64,000 nt of DNA from Dyadobacter frigoris (GCF_005280585.1 NZ_SZVO01000003.1:186001-250000), one strand, 5' to 3'. Shown: positions 42,223-51,499, counted from the first letter of the stretch. Translations and numbers: made by a program. Notes: generated from the letters alone by a model not told the origin.

Positions 42223-43047
42223 TTACTGCTTGTTTCCAATAGAAATACCGAAGGTAATGCGTGAATCATCCCGCTTCCGCGCTGCCTCGACAACACTTTC
42301 GTAGGAATTCTCAAAGCTGGTCCTGAGCACTACCCATTTATTAACCGGAAATTCCAAGGAAACAACCGTATTCCATCTTAAATTAGAAATATCTGTGATG
42401 GCAGGCTGAACATAAGTGATATGATTAATCCTGAAACGGTCTTTTGCAAACGAATGTCTCCCCTTGACCCGGAAAGAATTTCGCTGGATTCCGATTGTTG
42501 GCAATTCTCTGAAATTGGTAGATTCATGCACAATGGCATTTGTTAATACCAACCTGTTTTTACTTGAATTAAGTACGCGATAACCAATCCCGGCACCGGC
42601 CAATACCCGAAGTGTAATTCCACGCAAATTACTGGTTTCCAGGTTACCCAAAGCAAAAACATAGGTTTTTCTTTTCTTGAAAACATCTAAAAATAAATCT
42701 ACATAAGAATCTCTTTCTGCCAGAATTCCATTTTGTTTACCATAAGTAAATCGTGGATTTGATGCAATGGAAATAACCGGACCGGTTGCAATTATTTCTG
42801 CACGTAAAACCATCAGGCTTCGGTTTACATTACCTCGTGTAAAATTTCCATCGCCGATGAACCGATAAGTCAATGTATCCAGTTTTAAAAATTCCATTTT
42901 TTTCAGAGAATCAGGTAAAATGGTTTTTATAGAATCTACAACCGACGAACTATCCCGGATTGCTTGCTGAGCAAATGTGTAAGTACTAAAAAGAGTCAAA
43001 AAACAAAATGTTAAGCTGGAAAACAGGCGGAAAATTATTTTTTTCAT
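42223..43047 (-). CDS. DUF481-like exported beta-barrel protein
   Basis: A 274-residue protein with a signal peptide (cut near TFAQ, about 26) and a short Ser/Asp-rich lead. The body shows alternating strands typical of DUF481 outer-membrane proteins: GDGNFTRGNVNRSLMVLRAE, SNPRFTYGKQNGILAERDSY, RVLAGAGIGYRVLNSSKNRL and the end WVVLRTSFENSYESVVEAARKRDDSRITFGISIG. Residues characteristic of DUF481 (GN-x-x-R/G-N) are at about 68-76. Likely an outer-membrane salt-stress or porin-like protein; function unknown. Single gene, divergent from the SNF2 gene. Confidence 0.75.
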   Translation of the reverse strand: MKKIIFRLFSSLTFCFLTLFSTYTFAQQAIRDSSSVVDSIKTILPDSLKKMEFLKLDTLTYRFIGDGNFTRGNVNRSLMVLRAEIIATGPVISIASNPRFTYGKQNGILAERDSYVDLFLDVFKKRKTYVFALGNLETSNLRGITLRVLAGAGIGYRVLNSSKNRLVLTNAIVHESTNFRELPTIGIQRNSFRVKGRHSFAKDRFRINHITYVQPAITDISNLRWNTVVSLEFPVNKWVVLRTSFENSYESVVEAARKRDDSRITFGISIGNKQ

Positions 43048-43261
43048 AAGTCATTTTCACTAAATTCAATTGCCAAAAGTTCAAAAAAATTGTTCCCTGA
43101 CAACAGCGGACGTTAATAATTTAGTAGATAATCTTCTTTTGAATTGAAAATATCCATTCAATCACAATCAGAAATGTGAGCATATTTCTCTAAAATAAAG
43201 TTATTTTCACCGTCCGGAATCAAACTTCCGGAGTTAATTAATCCCAAGAATTCAGAACAGA

Positions 43262-46200
43262 ATGCTGAAAAAACCAGGCATAAGCGAGCGGATCAGTGCA
43301 TTAAAACATCATAAAAATGACTACATTTTTGAAGATTTCAATGTATCAGAACTGGATCATAATTTCATTTTAAAGTACAGTTCTTCCCTCACTGAAACCA
43401 GCAGAAGAGGTTTTTTTGATATTCAGCCGAAAGTTATTGAAGTAGATTTTGCCACCTTTCTGATCGCTTCCGGTGTTTCAGATCAATTGATTGTTACAGT
43501 CAAACAAACAGAAAAAACACTTCAACTTTCCTGTCCATGCAGTGCCGAAAAAAAAGCGCCTTGTGAACATATGGTTCAGGTTTTGTACAATTTAATGGAC
43601 CGCAGGGATTTACGAATTTTCTTCGATAGTTACCTCAGATACACCCAAATAAAACTGGTAGCAAGAGATTACGGATTAGAGAATGAAACTAATCCTGACG
43701 ACTATTTCCAACTTGAATACGCCAATAAAACGGTTGATATCAAACCAAAATTAAAACATCTTTTTGCTGTTAATGAAAGTACTAAGGCGTATTTAAAAGA
43801 CAATTTAATACCAAAACAAAATCCGGTCTTACCCAAAAAAGCGAATTCGAAAGACGTTTCAAAACGGATAATTGTTTTCGGTCAGCATAAATATTACGAT
43901 CATTTTTATGTAGAGCTTTTTGAAGCTTTAACCACGAAGGAAGGAAAACTAAAAAATCCGCTGACTCCGGTTAATCCGCTTGACCTGATCTGGAAACTTG
44001 AAAATCCCGAGGAATTAAAGTTTTATACAGGAATTTCCAAATTTCACAATCAGTACCGGTCCGGAAAATCGGATTCGGACATGGACGGATTGAAATCACT
44101 TGTGAAAAATCCCCTCAAACTGGATGTATTTTACCACGATACCAAAGTGTCAGAAAGTATTTCTGCCGCTTCATTAATACCCATTCAAATCCGCACTTTG
44201 CCGGTTGATCTCACTTTACTGGTTGATGTTAAGGATAAATTCCATGAAGTTTCCGGACAGCTTATTGTGGACGGAAGACCGTTTGCGTTAGAGATTTTAA
44301 AAATCAGATACAATTATTTCGTCATGATCAATGACACGATGCATTTGGTAGATAACCCTGACGTGCTTCGTGTGATTGATTTTTTCAAGCAAAACAATAA
44401 TAAAATCCTGGTTCATGAAAGCAAATTTGACGAATTCCAAAATACAATTCTTTCCAAAGTAGAGGACAAAATTCGCGTTACCTATGCTTACCTGAAATCC
44501 GCCACGCAAACACAGCTCCGGGAAAATGGTTTTGAAAGAGAAAATCAACAACTGATTTATTTGTCTGATCTGGACAATTACGTTTTGATTACACCCGTGA
44601 TGCGTTACGGAAATATTGAAATTCCTGTTCTTTCCAAAAAGCAAATTTATTCTACCGATAGCAAAGGAAAACCGTTCACCGTTGAACGGGATGACGAACT
44701 GGAAGTGCAGTTTACTTCGACATTGTTAAGACAACATCCGGATTTTTACGATCAGCTTGGTCCCGATCATTTTTATCTCAGCAAAGAAAGATTTCTGGAT
44801 GAAGGCTGGTTTTTGGATGCCTTTGAGGAATGGACTAATCAAAATATTACAGTTTTAGGATTTAACGAACTGTCCAATAATAAATTAAACCAAAACAAAG
44901 CAACTGTCTCATTAACGATAAACAGCGGAACGGATTGGTTTAATACCAGTATTCAGGTGAAATTTGGGAAGGAAATCGCTACACTGAAACATCTTTCTAA
45001 ATCCATCCGAAATAAGAGCAAGTTTGTTGAACTTGGTGATGGAACACTGGGGATTTTGCCGGAAGAATGGATTGAAAAATTTGCGAAATATTTCCAAGCA
45101 GGAGAAATTGCCGGAGAGATGATCCGGACACCAAAAATTAATTTCACCAGCATTCTGGAATTATACGAAGATGAAGTATTGAGCCAACCTGTTAAAAATG
45201 AACTGCTGCTGTACACTTCTAAATTTTCTGATTTTGAATCAATTAAACCAATCGAAGTACCAAAGGAGTTAAAAACTTCTCTTCGTGAATACCAGAAAGA
45301 TGGTTTAAACTGGCTGAATTTCCTGGATGAATTTGGATTTGGCGGCTGCCTTGCTGATGATATGGGATTAGGGAAAACGGTCCAGATCATCGCATTTATT
45401 CTATCCCAAAGAAATAAAGGGCATCAGAATACAAACCTGATTGTTGTACCAACTTCCCTGATTTTTAACTGGCAGGCAGAAGTCGAAAAATTTGCTCCGT
45501 CGATAAAAATCCATACGGTCTACGGTTCTAATCGCGTTAAAGATCATCAGGATTTTGACGATTATGAGATCATTCTGACTTCTTATGGAACACTGCTTTC
45601 TGACATTAATTTTTTGAAGGATTACCGTTTTAATTATATTTTTCTTGATGAATCGCAAGCTATAAAAAATCCTGAGTCACAGCGTTATAAAGCTTCTCGT
45701 TTGCTTCAATCTAGAAATAAAATTGTGCTGACAGGTACGCCAATTGAGAATAATACTTTTGATTTATACGGTCAGCTTTCTTTCGCATGTCCGGGATTAT
45801 TGGGCAGCAAAATTCAGTTTAAAAATCACTATGCTATTCCGATTGACCGTTTTGAAGATAGCAAACGCGCCAGGGAATTGCAGAAAAAAGTAAATCCGTT
45901 TATTCTGAGACGAACGAAGCAACAAGTTGCAACAGAACTTCCCGACAAAACGGAGATGGTTATTTATTGTGAAATGGGTGCGGAACAACGCAAAGTTTAC
46001 GATTCATATTCCGACGAATTCAGACACTTTTTGCTTACACATAAAGAAAGAGATTTACCAAGGGAAAGCCTGAATATTCTGGCAGGATTGACAAAACTTC
46101 GCCAAATCTGTGATTCTCCCGCACTGATTAATGATGAAGAATATTATGGCGATTCTTCTGCTAAAATCGAGGTTTTGATTGAGCAAATCGAGAGTAAAGC

Positions 46201-46657
46201 ACCACAGCACAAGATCCTGGTTTTTTCACAATTTGTAAAAATGCTGGATTTGATAAAGAAAGAATTGGTAGCCCGAAATATTTCTTTCGAATACTTAACA
46301 GGACAAACCAGAAACCGTTCTGAAAAAGTGGAATCGTTTCAGAATAATGACGGTGTTCGTGTCTTTTTGATTAGTTTGAAAGCTGGTGGTATTGGATTGA
46401 ATTTGACAGAAGCGGATTATGTATATCTGGTTGATCCATGGTGGAATCCGGCCGTTGAAAATCAGGCTATTGATAGGAGTTATCGTATTGGGCAAAAGAA
46501 AAATGTGGTTGCAGTTCGGTTGATTTGTCCGGATACAATTGAAGAAAAAATCATGAAAATGCAGGATTCAAAAAGGAATTTAGCCAATGATCTGGTGAAA
46601 ACGGATGTTTCGATTTTGAAATCGTTGTCCAAAAGTGATTTATTGGAATTGTTATAA
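43262..46657 (+). CDS. SWIM zinc finger SNF2-family helicase-like ATPase
   Basis: A 1131-residue protein. The SWIM zinc finger is near the N-terminus, with C91-x-C93 and C101-x-H103. A long helical/beta linker (about 115-640) precedes a SNF2 ATPase: LREYQKDGLNWLNFLDEFGFGG, Walker A DDMGLGKTVQ, motif II DESQAIKN (DExx form DESQ), motif III LTGTPIENN and the C-terminal helicase part with VFLISLKAGGIGLNLTEADYVYLVDPWWNPAVENQAIDRSYRIGQ. Such proteins translocate on double-stranded DNA; the bacterial role is unknown, though some homologues (RapA, the DISARM/Z1 and SWIM-SNF2 defence-linked proteins) act in transcription or defence. No restriction or methylase genes flank it, so a house-keeping role is likelier. 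Confidence 0.92.
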   Translation: MLKKPGISERISALKHHKNDYIFEDFNVSELDHNFILKYSSSLTETSRRGFFDIQPKVIEVDFATFLIASGVSDQLIVTVKQTEKTLQLSCPCSAEKKAPCEHMVQVLYNLMDRRDLRIFFDSYLRYTQIKLVARDYGLENETNPDDYFQLEYANKTVDIKPKLKHLFAVNESTKAYLKDNLIPKQNPVLPKKANSKDVSKRIIVFGQHKYYDHFYVELFEALTTKEGKLKNPLTPVNPLDLIWKLENPEELKFYTGISKFHNQYRSGKSDSDMDGLKSLVKNPLKLDVFYHDTKVSESISAASLIPIQIRTLPVDLTLLVDVKDKFHEVSGQLIVDGRPFALEILKIRYNYFVMINDTMHLVDNPDVLRVIDFFKQNNNKILVHESKFDEFQNTILSKVEDKIRVTYAYLKSATQTQLRENGFERENQQLIYLSDLDNYVLITPVMRYGNIEIPVLSKKQIYSTDSKGKPFTVERDDELEVQFTSTLLRQHPDFYDQLGPDHFYLSKERFLDEGWFLDAFEEWTNQNITVLGFNELSNNKLNQNKATVSLTINSGTDWFNTSIQVKFGKEIATLKHLSKSIRNKSKFVELGDGTLGILPEEWIEKFAKYFQAGEIAGEMIRTPKINFTSILELYEDEVLSQPVKNELLLYTSKFSDFESIKPIEVPKELKTSLREYQKDGLNWLNFLDEFGFGGCLADDMGLGKTVQIIAFILSQRNKGHQNTNLIVVPTSLIFNWQAEVEKFAPSIKIHTVYGSNRVKDHQDFDDYEIILTSYGTLLSDINFLKDYRFNYIFLDESQAIKNPESQRYKASRLLQSRNKIVLTGTPIENNTFDLYGQLSFACPGLLGSKIQFKNHYAIPIDRFEDSKRARELQKKVNPFILRRTKQQVATELPDKTEMVIYCEMGAEQRKVYDSYSDEFRHFLLTHKERDLPRESLNILAGLTKLRQICDSPALINDEEYYGDSSAKIEVLIEQIESKAPQHKILVFSQFVKMLDLIKKELVARNISFEYLTGQTRNRSEKVESFQNNDGVRVFLISLKAGGIGLNLTEADYVYLVDPWWNPAVENQAIDRSYRIGQKKNVVAVRLICPDTIEEKIMKMQDSKRNLANDLVKTDVSILKSLSKSDLLELL

Positions 46658-46690
46658 GATATTTAATAGAATAGCCGAGTTAAATATTGC

Positions 46691-46900
46691 GGTGCGCTGC
46701 ACCTTACGAAAATAGAGCTTGTGTTTTTTCTACAAGTATTGCAGTGCTCCGCACCTTCACTCGCAACTATGAAAAGTTGCAGAGCACCGAAATAATTGTA
46801 GCAATCAACACACCCAAAGCCCAGATCAAAAGGTGCAGAGCATCGAAATAATTGTAGCAATCAACACACCCTAAACCCAGATTAAAAGGTGCAGAGCACC
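46691..46900. repeat. GGTGC-NNN-GCACC palindrome cluster, locus 1
   Basis: Five copies of a 13-bp palindrome with a 3-bp spacer: 46691-46703 (GGTGCGCTGCACC), 46743-46755 (AGTGCTCCGCACC), 46776-46788 (GTTGCAGAGCACC), 46832-46844 (GGTGCAGAGCATC) and 46888-46900 (GGTGCAGAGCACC). The first two face the opposite way to the last three. The same element occurs at 58105-58241. Confidence 0.9.
46785..46896. repeat. 56-bp imperfect tandem repeat
   Basis: Two copies, 46785-46840 and 46841-46896, differing at only a few positions (for example CACC/CATC and CAAAGCC/CTAAACC), each carrying one GGTGCAGAG half-palindrome at its end. Confidence 0.9.
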
Positions 46901-46908
46901 GCAATAAA

Positions 46909-46953
46909 AAACCCAAATCAAACGGATCATAAAAATCCACCTGAATTGGGTTT
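46909..46953 (-). terminator. Terminator after the UBP zinc-finger operon
   Basis: Arms AAACCCAA (46909-46916) and TTGGGTTT (46946-46953), with an inner GGAT/ATCC pair. On the minus strand the hairpin ends in a T-run just after the UBP gene stop. Confidence 0.65.
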
Positions 46954-46975
46954 CCCTTTTCAATTAATTTATCAC

Positions 46976-47248
46976 TTAATCATATTCCACAAAAGAATCA
47001 TCAACATAACACCACATCCATTTCTCCCCTGGTTCTGATGAAATAACCACCGGATGCTGCGTTGCATGAAAATGTTTTGTCATATGCTGCGAAGGCGAAT
47101 CGTCACAACATAAAGTGACGCCACAAGTCTGGCAGGTACGCAAATGAACCCATCTGCCGCCATGTTTTACACATTCTTCGCATTCGCGTTTCTTAGCCGT
47201 TTTGATCTCAGTGATCGCATTGATGTGGCTGCAAATTCCATCTGCCAT
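46976..47248 (-). CDS. UBP-type zinc finger protein
   Basis: A 90-residue protein made almost wholly of one UBP-type zinc finger: GICSH, CEECVKHGGRWVHLRTCQTCGVTLCCDDSPSQH, then HFHATQHPVVIS, giving the Cys/His ligand set of the family. In eukaryotes this fold binds the free C-terminus of ubiquitin; in bacteria its partner is unknown. It starts at the base after the flavoprotein gene's stop, so the two must be co-transcribed and probably translationally coupled. The C-terminus EKWMWCYVDDSFVEYD is highly aromatic. It is the third member of the kinase/receiver-flavoprotein unit. Confidence 0.9.
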   Translation of the reverse strand: MADGICSHINAITEIKTAKKRECEECVKHGGRWVHLRTCQTCGVTLCCDDSPSQHMTKHFHATQHPVVISSEPGEKWMWCYVDDSFVEYD

Positions 47249-48910
47249 TTATATTTCGCTTAAATATTGATGAACCATATTGATTGACATAGAACCTTCT
47301 CCAACGGCGGAAGTTACCCTGTTCATGGCACCTGCGCGTACGTCTCCCGCTGCAAAAATCCCCGGGGAACTCGTTTCCAGCAAGTAGGGATCTCTATCCA
47401 CTTTCCAGACCCGTTTGAAATCTTTGTAATTATTCATTTCGCGACCGGTTTCAATAAAACCTTTGCTATTTTTGATAATTTCCAAACCGACCCAATCTGT
47501 GTAAGGCTTCGCTCCAATGAAAATAAATAATGCGTCGGCTGCTGCGGAACGTTGCGCATTGGTATTTAAATCAACCAGTTTCAAACCTTGCAAATGATTT
47601 TCTCCACAAGCTTCCAAAATTTCTGTGCAACCCAGAATCGTTATATTTTCCGTGGTTGAAATCTGGTCAATCAGATACTGCGACATGGAAGAACTCAGAT
47701 CCGTCCTGCGGACAATCACATAAACGTGATTTGCGAATTTGGAAAGGTACATAGCCGCTTGTCCGGCCGAATTTCCTCCTCCTAAAATATAAACTTCTTT
47801 ATTTCCACAAGAAGTTGCTTCCGTATTAGCTGCACCGTAGTAAACTCCTTTACCTGTAAAATCCTCAATTCCCTGTGTTTCCAGCTTTCGATAATCTACA
47901 CCTGTGGTTATCACAACCGCCTTTGCCGTAATTTCCGTATCGTCTTCGAGTACGATCGTTTTGTACTTATCTTTTACTTTAATTTCCTTAACCGACTGGG
48001 GAGAAAGAATTTCCGTTCCAAATCTCGTCGCCTGTGTTACCGCTCTGCGCGTCAGATCTGCACCACTAAGTCCTGAAGGAAAACCAAGATAATTCTCAAT
48101 TCTTGAACTTGTTCCTGCTTGTCCGCCTGGTGCTTTTCGTTCGATCAACAGTGTACTCAATCCTTCCGAAGCACCATAAACCGAAGCCGCTAATCCTGCC
48201 GGGCCAGCGCCGATAATGATCACATCATAGATCTGCTGCTTAACCGTAGCATTCAATCCAATTTTACTAGCAATGTCGAGAACCTTTGGATTTTTCATCA
48301 AAGATCCGTCTTCTAAAATCACAACCGGAAAATCGGCTGTTTCAAAATGATTGGTTGAACAGATCAACTTTCCCTGTTCGCTGGTTTCAATATCCATCCA
48401 GGTATAGGGAATCAAATTCCCGTAAAGGAAATCTTTGATCTGGTGGGATTTTGGTGAAAACTGGTAACCGATAACTTTTATCCCCTTAAAATCAGGGCGA
48501 TAATCAGCTTGCCAGTCATTTAGCAAATCATCTATTGCGGGATATAATTTTTCTTCCGGAGGATCCCATGGTTTCATCAGATAATAATCCAGCTGAACAT
48601 CATTGATCGCTTTTATGGCAGCATCGGTATCGGAATAGGCGGTTAATAAAACACGTTTTGCATCCGGAAATATCTTTTTTGCTTTTTGTAAAAAATCAAC
48701 GCCCTGCATTTCTGGCATACGCTGATCAGAAATAAAAATCGCTACTTCTTCTCCTTTGTTTTGAAGATCCATCAAACTTTCCAGCGCCTCTTTGACTGAA
48801 TCCGTACTCAGGACACGATAGGTGTCGCGGTACTTTGTTTTCAGGTCGCGGGTGATGGCCCTTAAAACCTGCGCATCATCATCAATTGAAAAAATAATTG
48901 GCAACCCCAT
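47249..48910 (-). CDS. Response-regulator receiver fused to thioredoxin-reductase-like flavoprotein
   Basis: A 553-residue fusion. Residues 1-125 are a receiver domain: acidic pocket D10-D12, phosphoacceptor D62 (FISDQRMPEM), the Thr motif LLTAYSD and Lys in YYLMKPWDPP. A short glutaredoxin/thioredoxin-like or linker segment (about 140-220) precedes an NAD(P)H:FAD oxidoreductase of the TrxB fold (about 225-553): IIGAGPAGLAASVYGASEGL, APGGQAGTSSRIENYLGFPSGL, ILGGGNSAGQAAMYLSKFA and PGIFAAGDVRAGAMNRVTSAVGEGSMSI. At the place of the TrxB C-A-T-C pair stands A-T-S-C, so only one active-site Cys remains. It follows the kinase gene by 34 bp. Confidence 0.9.
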   Translation of the reverse strand: MGLPIIFSIDDDAQVLRAITRDLKTKYRDTYRVLSTDSVKEALESLMDLQNKGEEVAIFISDQRMPEMQGVDFLQKAKKIFPDAKRVLLTAYSDTDAAIKAINDVQLDYYLMKPWDPPEEKLYPAIDDLLNDWQADYRPDFKGIKVIGYQFSPKSHQIKDFLYGNLIPYTWMDIETSEQGKLICSTNHFETADFPVVILEDGSLMKNPKVLDIASKIGLNATVKQQIYDVIIIGAGPAGLAASVYGASEGLSTLLIERKAPGGQAGTSSRIENYLGFPSGLSGADLTRRAVTQATRFGTEILSPQSVKEIKVKDKYKTIVLEDDTEITAKAVVITTGVDYRKLETQGIEDFTGKGVYYGAANTEATSCGNKEVYILGGGNSAGQAAMYLSKFANHVYVIVRRTDLSSSMSQYLIDQISTTENITILGCTEILEACGENHLQGLKLVDLNTNAQRSAAADALFIFIGAKPYTDWVGLEIIKNSKGFIETGREMNNYKDFKRVWKVDRDPYLLETSSPGIFAAGDVRAGAMNRVTSAVGEGSMSINMVHQYLSEI

Positions 48911-48944
48911 ATTATGTAGTTTACTTGGTGAAGGTTAAGGTCTA

Positions 48945-50360
48945 TTATGCATTAATTGGAAAGCAAACGATGAACTCAGTCCTGCCAGGTTCTGACGTCA
49001 CGCTTATTGTACCTTTGTGTTGTTTTACGATTCTGGAAACAACATCCAATCCTAATCCGGTGCCTTGTCCGATTTTTTTTGTTGTAAAAAACGGATCGAA
49101 AATTTTCGACTTAACATCATCAGGAATTCCAGGTCCGTTATCAATAACAGACACACAAACAAATTCCCTATCCTGTCTTGTTTTTAATATCAACTGCGGA
49201 TTTTCTGTATTTTCTAATGCGTCTGTTGCGTTGTCAATGATGTTGGTCCAAACCTGGTTTAGCTCTCCGATCATCGCTTTTACAGGTGGCAGATTATCGT
49301 CAAAATCCTCCGTGACAGTAACATTTGCTTTTTTAATTTTATAATTAAGCATCGTCATCGTATTCTTGATACCTGTCCGGATATCAGCAAATACCTTATC
49401 ACCTCCCCCATCCATATGGGTAAAAGTTTTAACTGAATTTACCAGATCAGAAATCCTTTTGGAAGCGATCCCAATCTCCGAAACCATCCGCTCGGTAGTA
49501 AAACTATTATTGATCCATATTAATAATGGAGACAATTTTCCATCCGGGATATGGCTTTTAATTTCTTCCAGGTCTTCAATCGAAAGCCCGAATTCAACAA
49601 AATTTTCAGCCATGTCATAGACATTTTTAATTCCGGGCTGGTCATCAAGCCATTCCGTAATTTCATCTTCCTTATCCGCCCGCTCCATCATAGTCAAAAC
49701 CGGACGCGCTTTATTATCCAGCGCTTTATGGATTTTGTCATTCACTTTATTAATATCTTCCGTATCGAGGCGAATGGAAATCAACTGTTTGAAAGCATCA
49801 GGAAGGCATTGTAAATGCTTTTCAAGAGAAACCGACCCTCTTACGATTGCGGCTGCCGGATTGTTCAACTCATGCGCCAGACCGGCAGAAAGTTTTCCGA
49901 GCGCCATCATTTTCTCATTCTGCTGCTCCAATTCCGTAAATTCCCTGATCCGTGAAGCCATCACATGGACAAGTACCTGCGTCAGTTCGTAGTGCGTCTG
50001 GATCAGCTCACGCATCTTCTCTCTCGGAAGTGACAAAAGCTCCGTTTCTTCCAGACAAACGGCACTGGCAGGCATGACCTTCGCCCTCGAAAAAGGTAAA
50101 ATCCCCGTTATATTGCCAGCAACAAGATCGGCTATTTTAGATTTATTGTTGTTTTGCAAACGATAGAGTTCAATTCGTCCGCGAAGAATGATGTGCGTAT
50201 AAAGGACAGGATCGTTGGCTTTTGCAAAAACATCACCCTCTTTAAAAATTCTGTGTTCACTTTCATCAATATACCATTGCAACTGACAATCAGGAACTTC
50301 CTTTAAAATTTCAATCGATTTCAGGTCTTCAACCGTAACTTCGTTAATAGCGACTTCCAT
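48945..50360 (-). CDS. Cyclic-nucleotide-binding-domain sensor histidine kinase
   Basis: A 471-residue cytosolic kinase. Residues about 14-130 form a Crp/cNMP-binding domain (HRIFKEGDVFAKANDPVLYTHIILRGRIELYRL, VCLEETELLSLPREKMREL). A coiled linker leads to the dimerisation/phosphorylation helix with H163 in ALGKLSAGLAHELNNPAAA, followed by a longer helical section (about 180-330) and the HATPase domain: LNQVWTNIIDNATDAL (N box), DNGPGIPDDV (G1), FDPFFTTKKIGQGTGLGLDVV. No PAS or membrane segment. It is the first gene of a three-gene operon and its natural partner is the receiver fused to the flavoprotein. The arginine that holds cAMP phosphate is not evident, so the ligand may be different. 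Confidence 0.92.
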   Translation of the reverse strand: MEVAINEVTVEDLKSIEILKEVPDCQLQWYIDESEHRIFKEGDVFAKANDPVLYTHIILRGRIELYRLQNNNKSKIADLVAGNITGILPFSRAKVMPASAVCLEETELLSLPREKMRELIQTHYELTQVLVHVMASRIREFTELEQQNEKMMALGKLSAGLAHELNNPAAAIVRGSVSLEKHLQCLPDAFKQLISIRLDTEDINKVNDKIHKALDNKARPVLTMMERADKEDEITEWLDDQPGIKNVYDMAENFVEFGLSIEDLEEIKSHIPDGKLSPLLIWINNSFTTERMVSEIGIASKRISDLVNSVKTFTHMDGGGDKVFADIRTGIKNTMTMLNYKIKKANVTVTEDFDDNLPPVKAMIGELNQVWTNIIDNATDALENTENPQLILKTRQDREFVCVSVIDNGPGIPDDVKSKIFDPFFTTKKIGQGTGLGLDVVSRIVKQHKGTISVTSEPGRTEFIVCFPINA

Positions 50361-50539
50361 GACAATTGTATTTAGGATTTGGTTTACAGAAAGGTTCTTG
50401 GCAACTCATAAACAGGTAACAACAAAGTTAGCAAATCTGTTAGCAGATTTGGAAAAATCGATGATATCGACAACATATACAATGAATAAGGCTTCACTAT
50501 TTAAGCAAAGCCAGATTTGTTATTAACGTAAATTTAAAA

Positions 50540-51499
50540 CTATTTTGTCCACAAACTATCCGTAAAATAATGTTTGCAGTCCAGAAAATGTTCAATCAGC
50601 TCGAAGCCATTATTGCTGGCAAGGCTTTCGATTTCAGCGATCGTATATTTTTTAGACAACTCTGTCCATATCAATTCATTTTGCCGGAATGAATAACTTT
50701 TATCAATTTTGGAAATATATACTTCCTGTTGTTTCAAACTGACCAGATAACTGCGCACTTCACCATTAACCGGATTGTAGTGCGAATAAAAATCGAAGAA
50801 TTCCTTTTTGAAATTTGCTCCTAACTCGCGGTTCATCCTCTGTAACAGATTCATATTGAAAGCCTTTGTAATTCCCTGACTATCGTCATAAGCATTTCGG
50901 ATCGTTGCCGGATTTTTTTGAAGATCAAAACCAGTCAAAATCTTGTCTCCGCTTTTCATATAGTTATTAAATTGTTCCAAAAGGTCATTGGCTTCCTGCT
51001 CCTGATAATTACCAATGTTGCTTCCCAAAAACAGAAATAATCCCGGCTGTTCCATCTCGGACAGTTCCTCAATCATTGAAAAATAGTTACCAACGAGCGA
51101 TCTGATTTTTAATCCCGGCAGATATCCAAGCATATTTGCTTCCAGTTCGTCAATCGCTTTTTGTGAAATATCAATTGGAACGTAAGTAAAATCTACCTGA
51201 TTTTCAATCAGTTTTTTAAGCAGCTGGCGCGTTTTAATACCATCACCGGCACCAAATTCAATGATATTAAACGGCTCATCAAAATTCAGTTTCTCGATAA
51301 TACTTTCTCCCTGAAGAGATAAAATCTCGAACTCGCAAGGCGTAGGATAATATTCAGGCATTTTCATAATATCCTGAAAAATCACACTGCCCAGATCATC
51401 ATAGAAATATTTCGATGAAATATTTTTCAGAGGAGCACTAAGTCCTTCGTCAATATCCTGTTCAAAAGTAGAAGTAGCGCTGGTTGTAGTGGTTTCCAT
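50540..51499 (-). CDS. egtD: EgtD, L-histidine N-alpha-trimethyltransferase
   Basis: EgtD transfers three methyl groups from SAM to histidine, giving hercynine, the first step of ergothioneine synthesis. The 319-residue protein matches the family: SSKYFYDDLGSVIFQDI (about 28-44), EYYPTPCEFEIL (49-60), SAM motif EFGAGDG (81-87), YVPIDIS, and FLFLGSNIGNYQEQEANDLL and LTGFDLQKNPATIRNAYDDSQGITKAFNMNLLQRMNRELGANF. The start ATG is preceded by a second operon gene, egtB, 79 bp upstream. Both together make hercynylcysteine sulfoxide; the C-S lyase is not in the window. Confidence 0.95.
   Translation of the reverse strand: METTTTSATSTFEQDIDEGLSAPLKNISSKYFYDDLGSVIFQDIMKMPEYYPTPCEFEILSLQGESIIEKLNFDEPFNIIEFGAGDGIKTRQLLKKLIENQVDFTYVPIDISQKAIDELEANMLGYLPGLKIRSLVGNYFSMIEELSEMEQPGLFLFLGSNIGNYQEQEANDLLEQFNNYMKSGDKILTGFDLQKNPATIRNAYDDSQGITKAFNMNLLQRMNRELGANFKKEFFDFYSHYNPVNGEVRSYLVSLKQQEVYISKIDKSYSFRQNELIWTELSKKYTIAEIESLASNNGFELIEHFLDCKHYFTDSLWTK

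Larger units (their letters stand above)
46658..46975. other. Repeat-filled gap between convergent genes
   Basis: 318 bp without a supported gene. It holds five GGTGC-NNN-GCACC-type palindromes, a 56-bp tandem repeat (46785-46896) and a terminator (46909-46953), each listed separately. A 65-residue minus-strand ORF spanning it is an artefact of the repeats. Confidence 0.8.

Noticed and set aside
43262-46657. Part of an anti-phage defence island
   Set aside because: SNF2-SWIM proteins occur in some defence systems, but no methylase, nuclease or other defence gene flanks it and the neighbours are unrelated.
46663-46860. 65-residue minus-strand ORF in the repeat-filled gap
   Set aside because: It is composed of repeated palindromes (repeats of C-N-Y-F-G-A-L-Q-L-F type strings) and changes with the repeat; not a gene.
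46785-46896. CRISPR array
   Set aside because: Only two units, tandem without unique spacers and no cas genes; explained as a tandem repeat.
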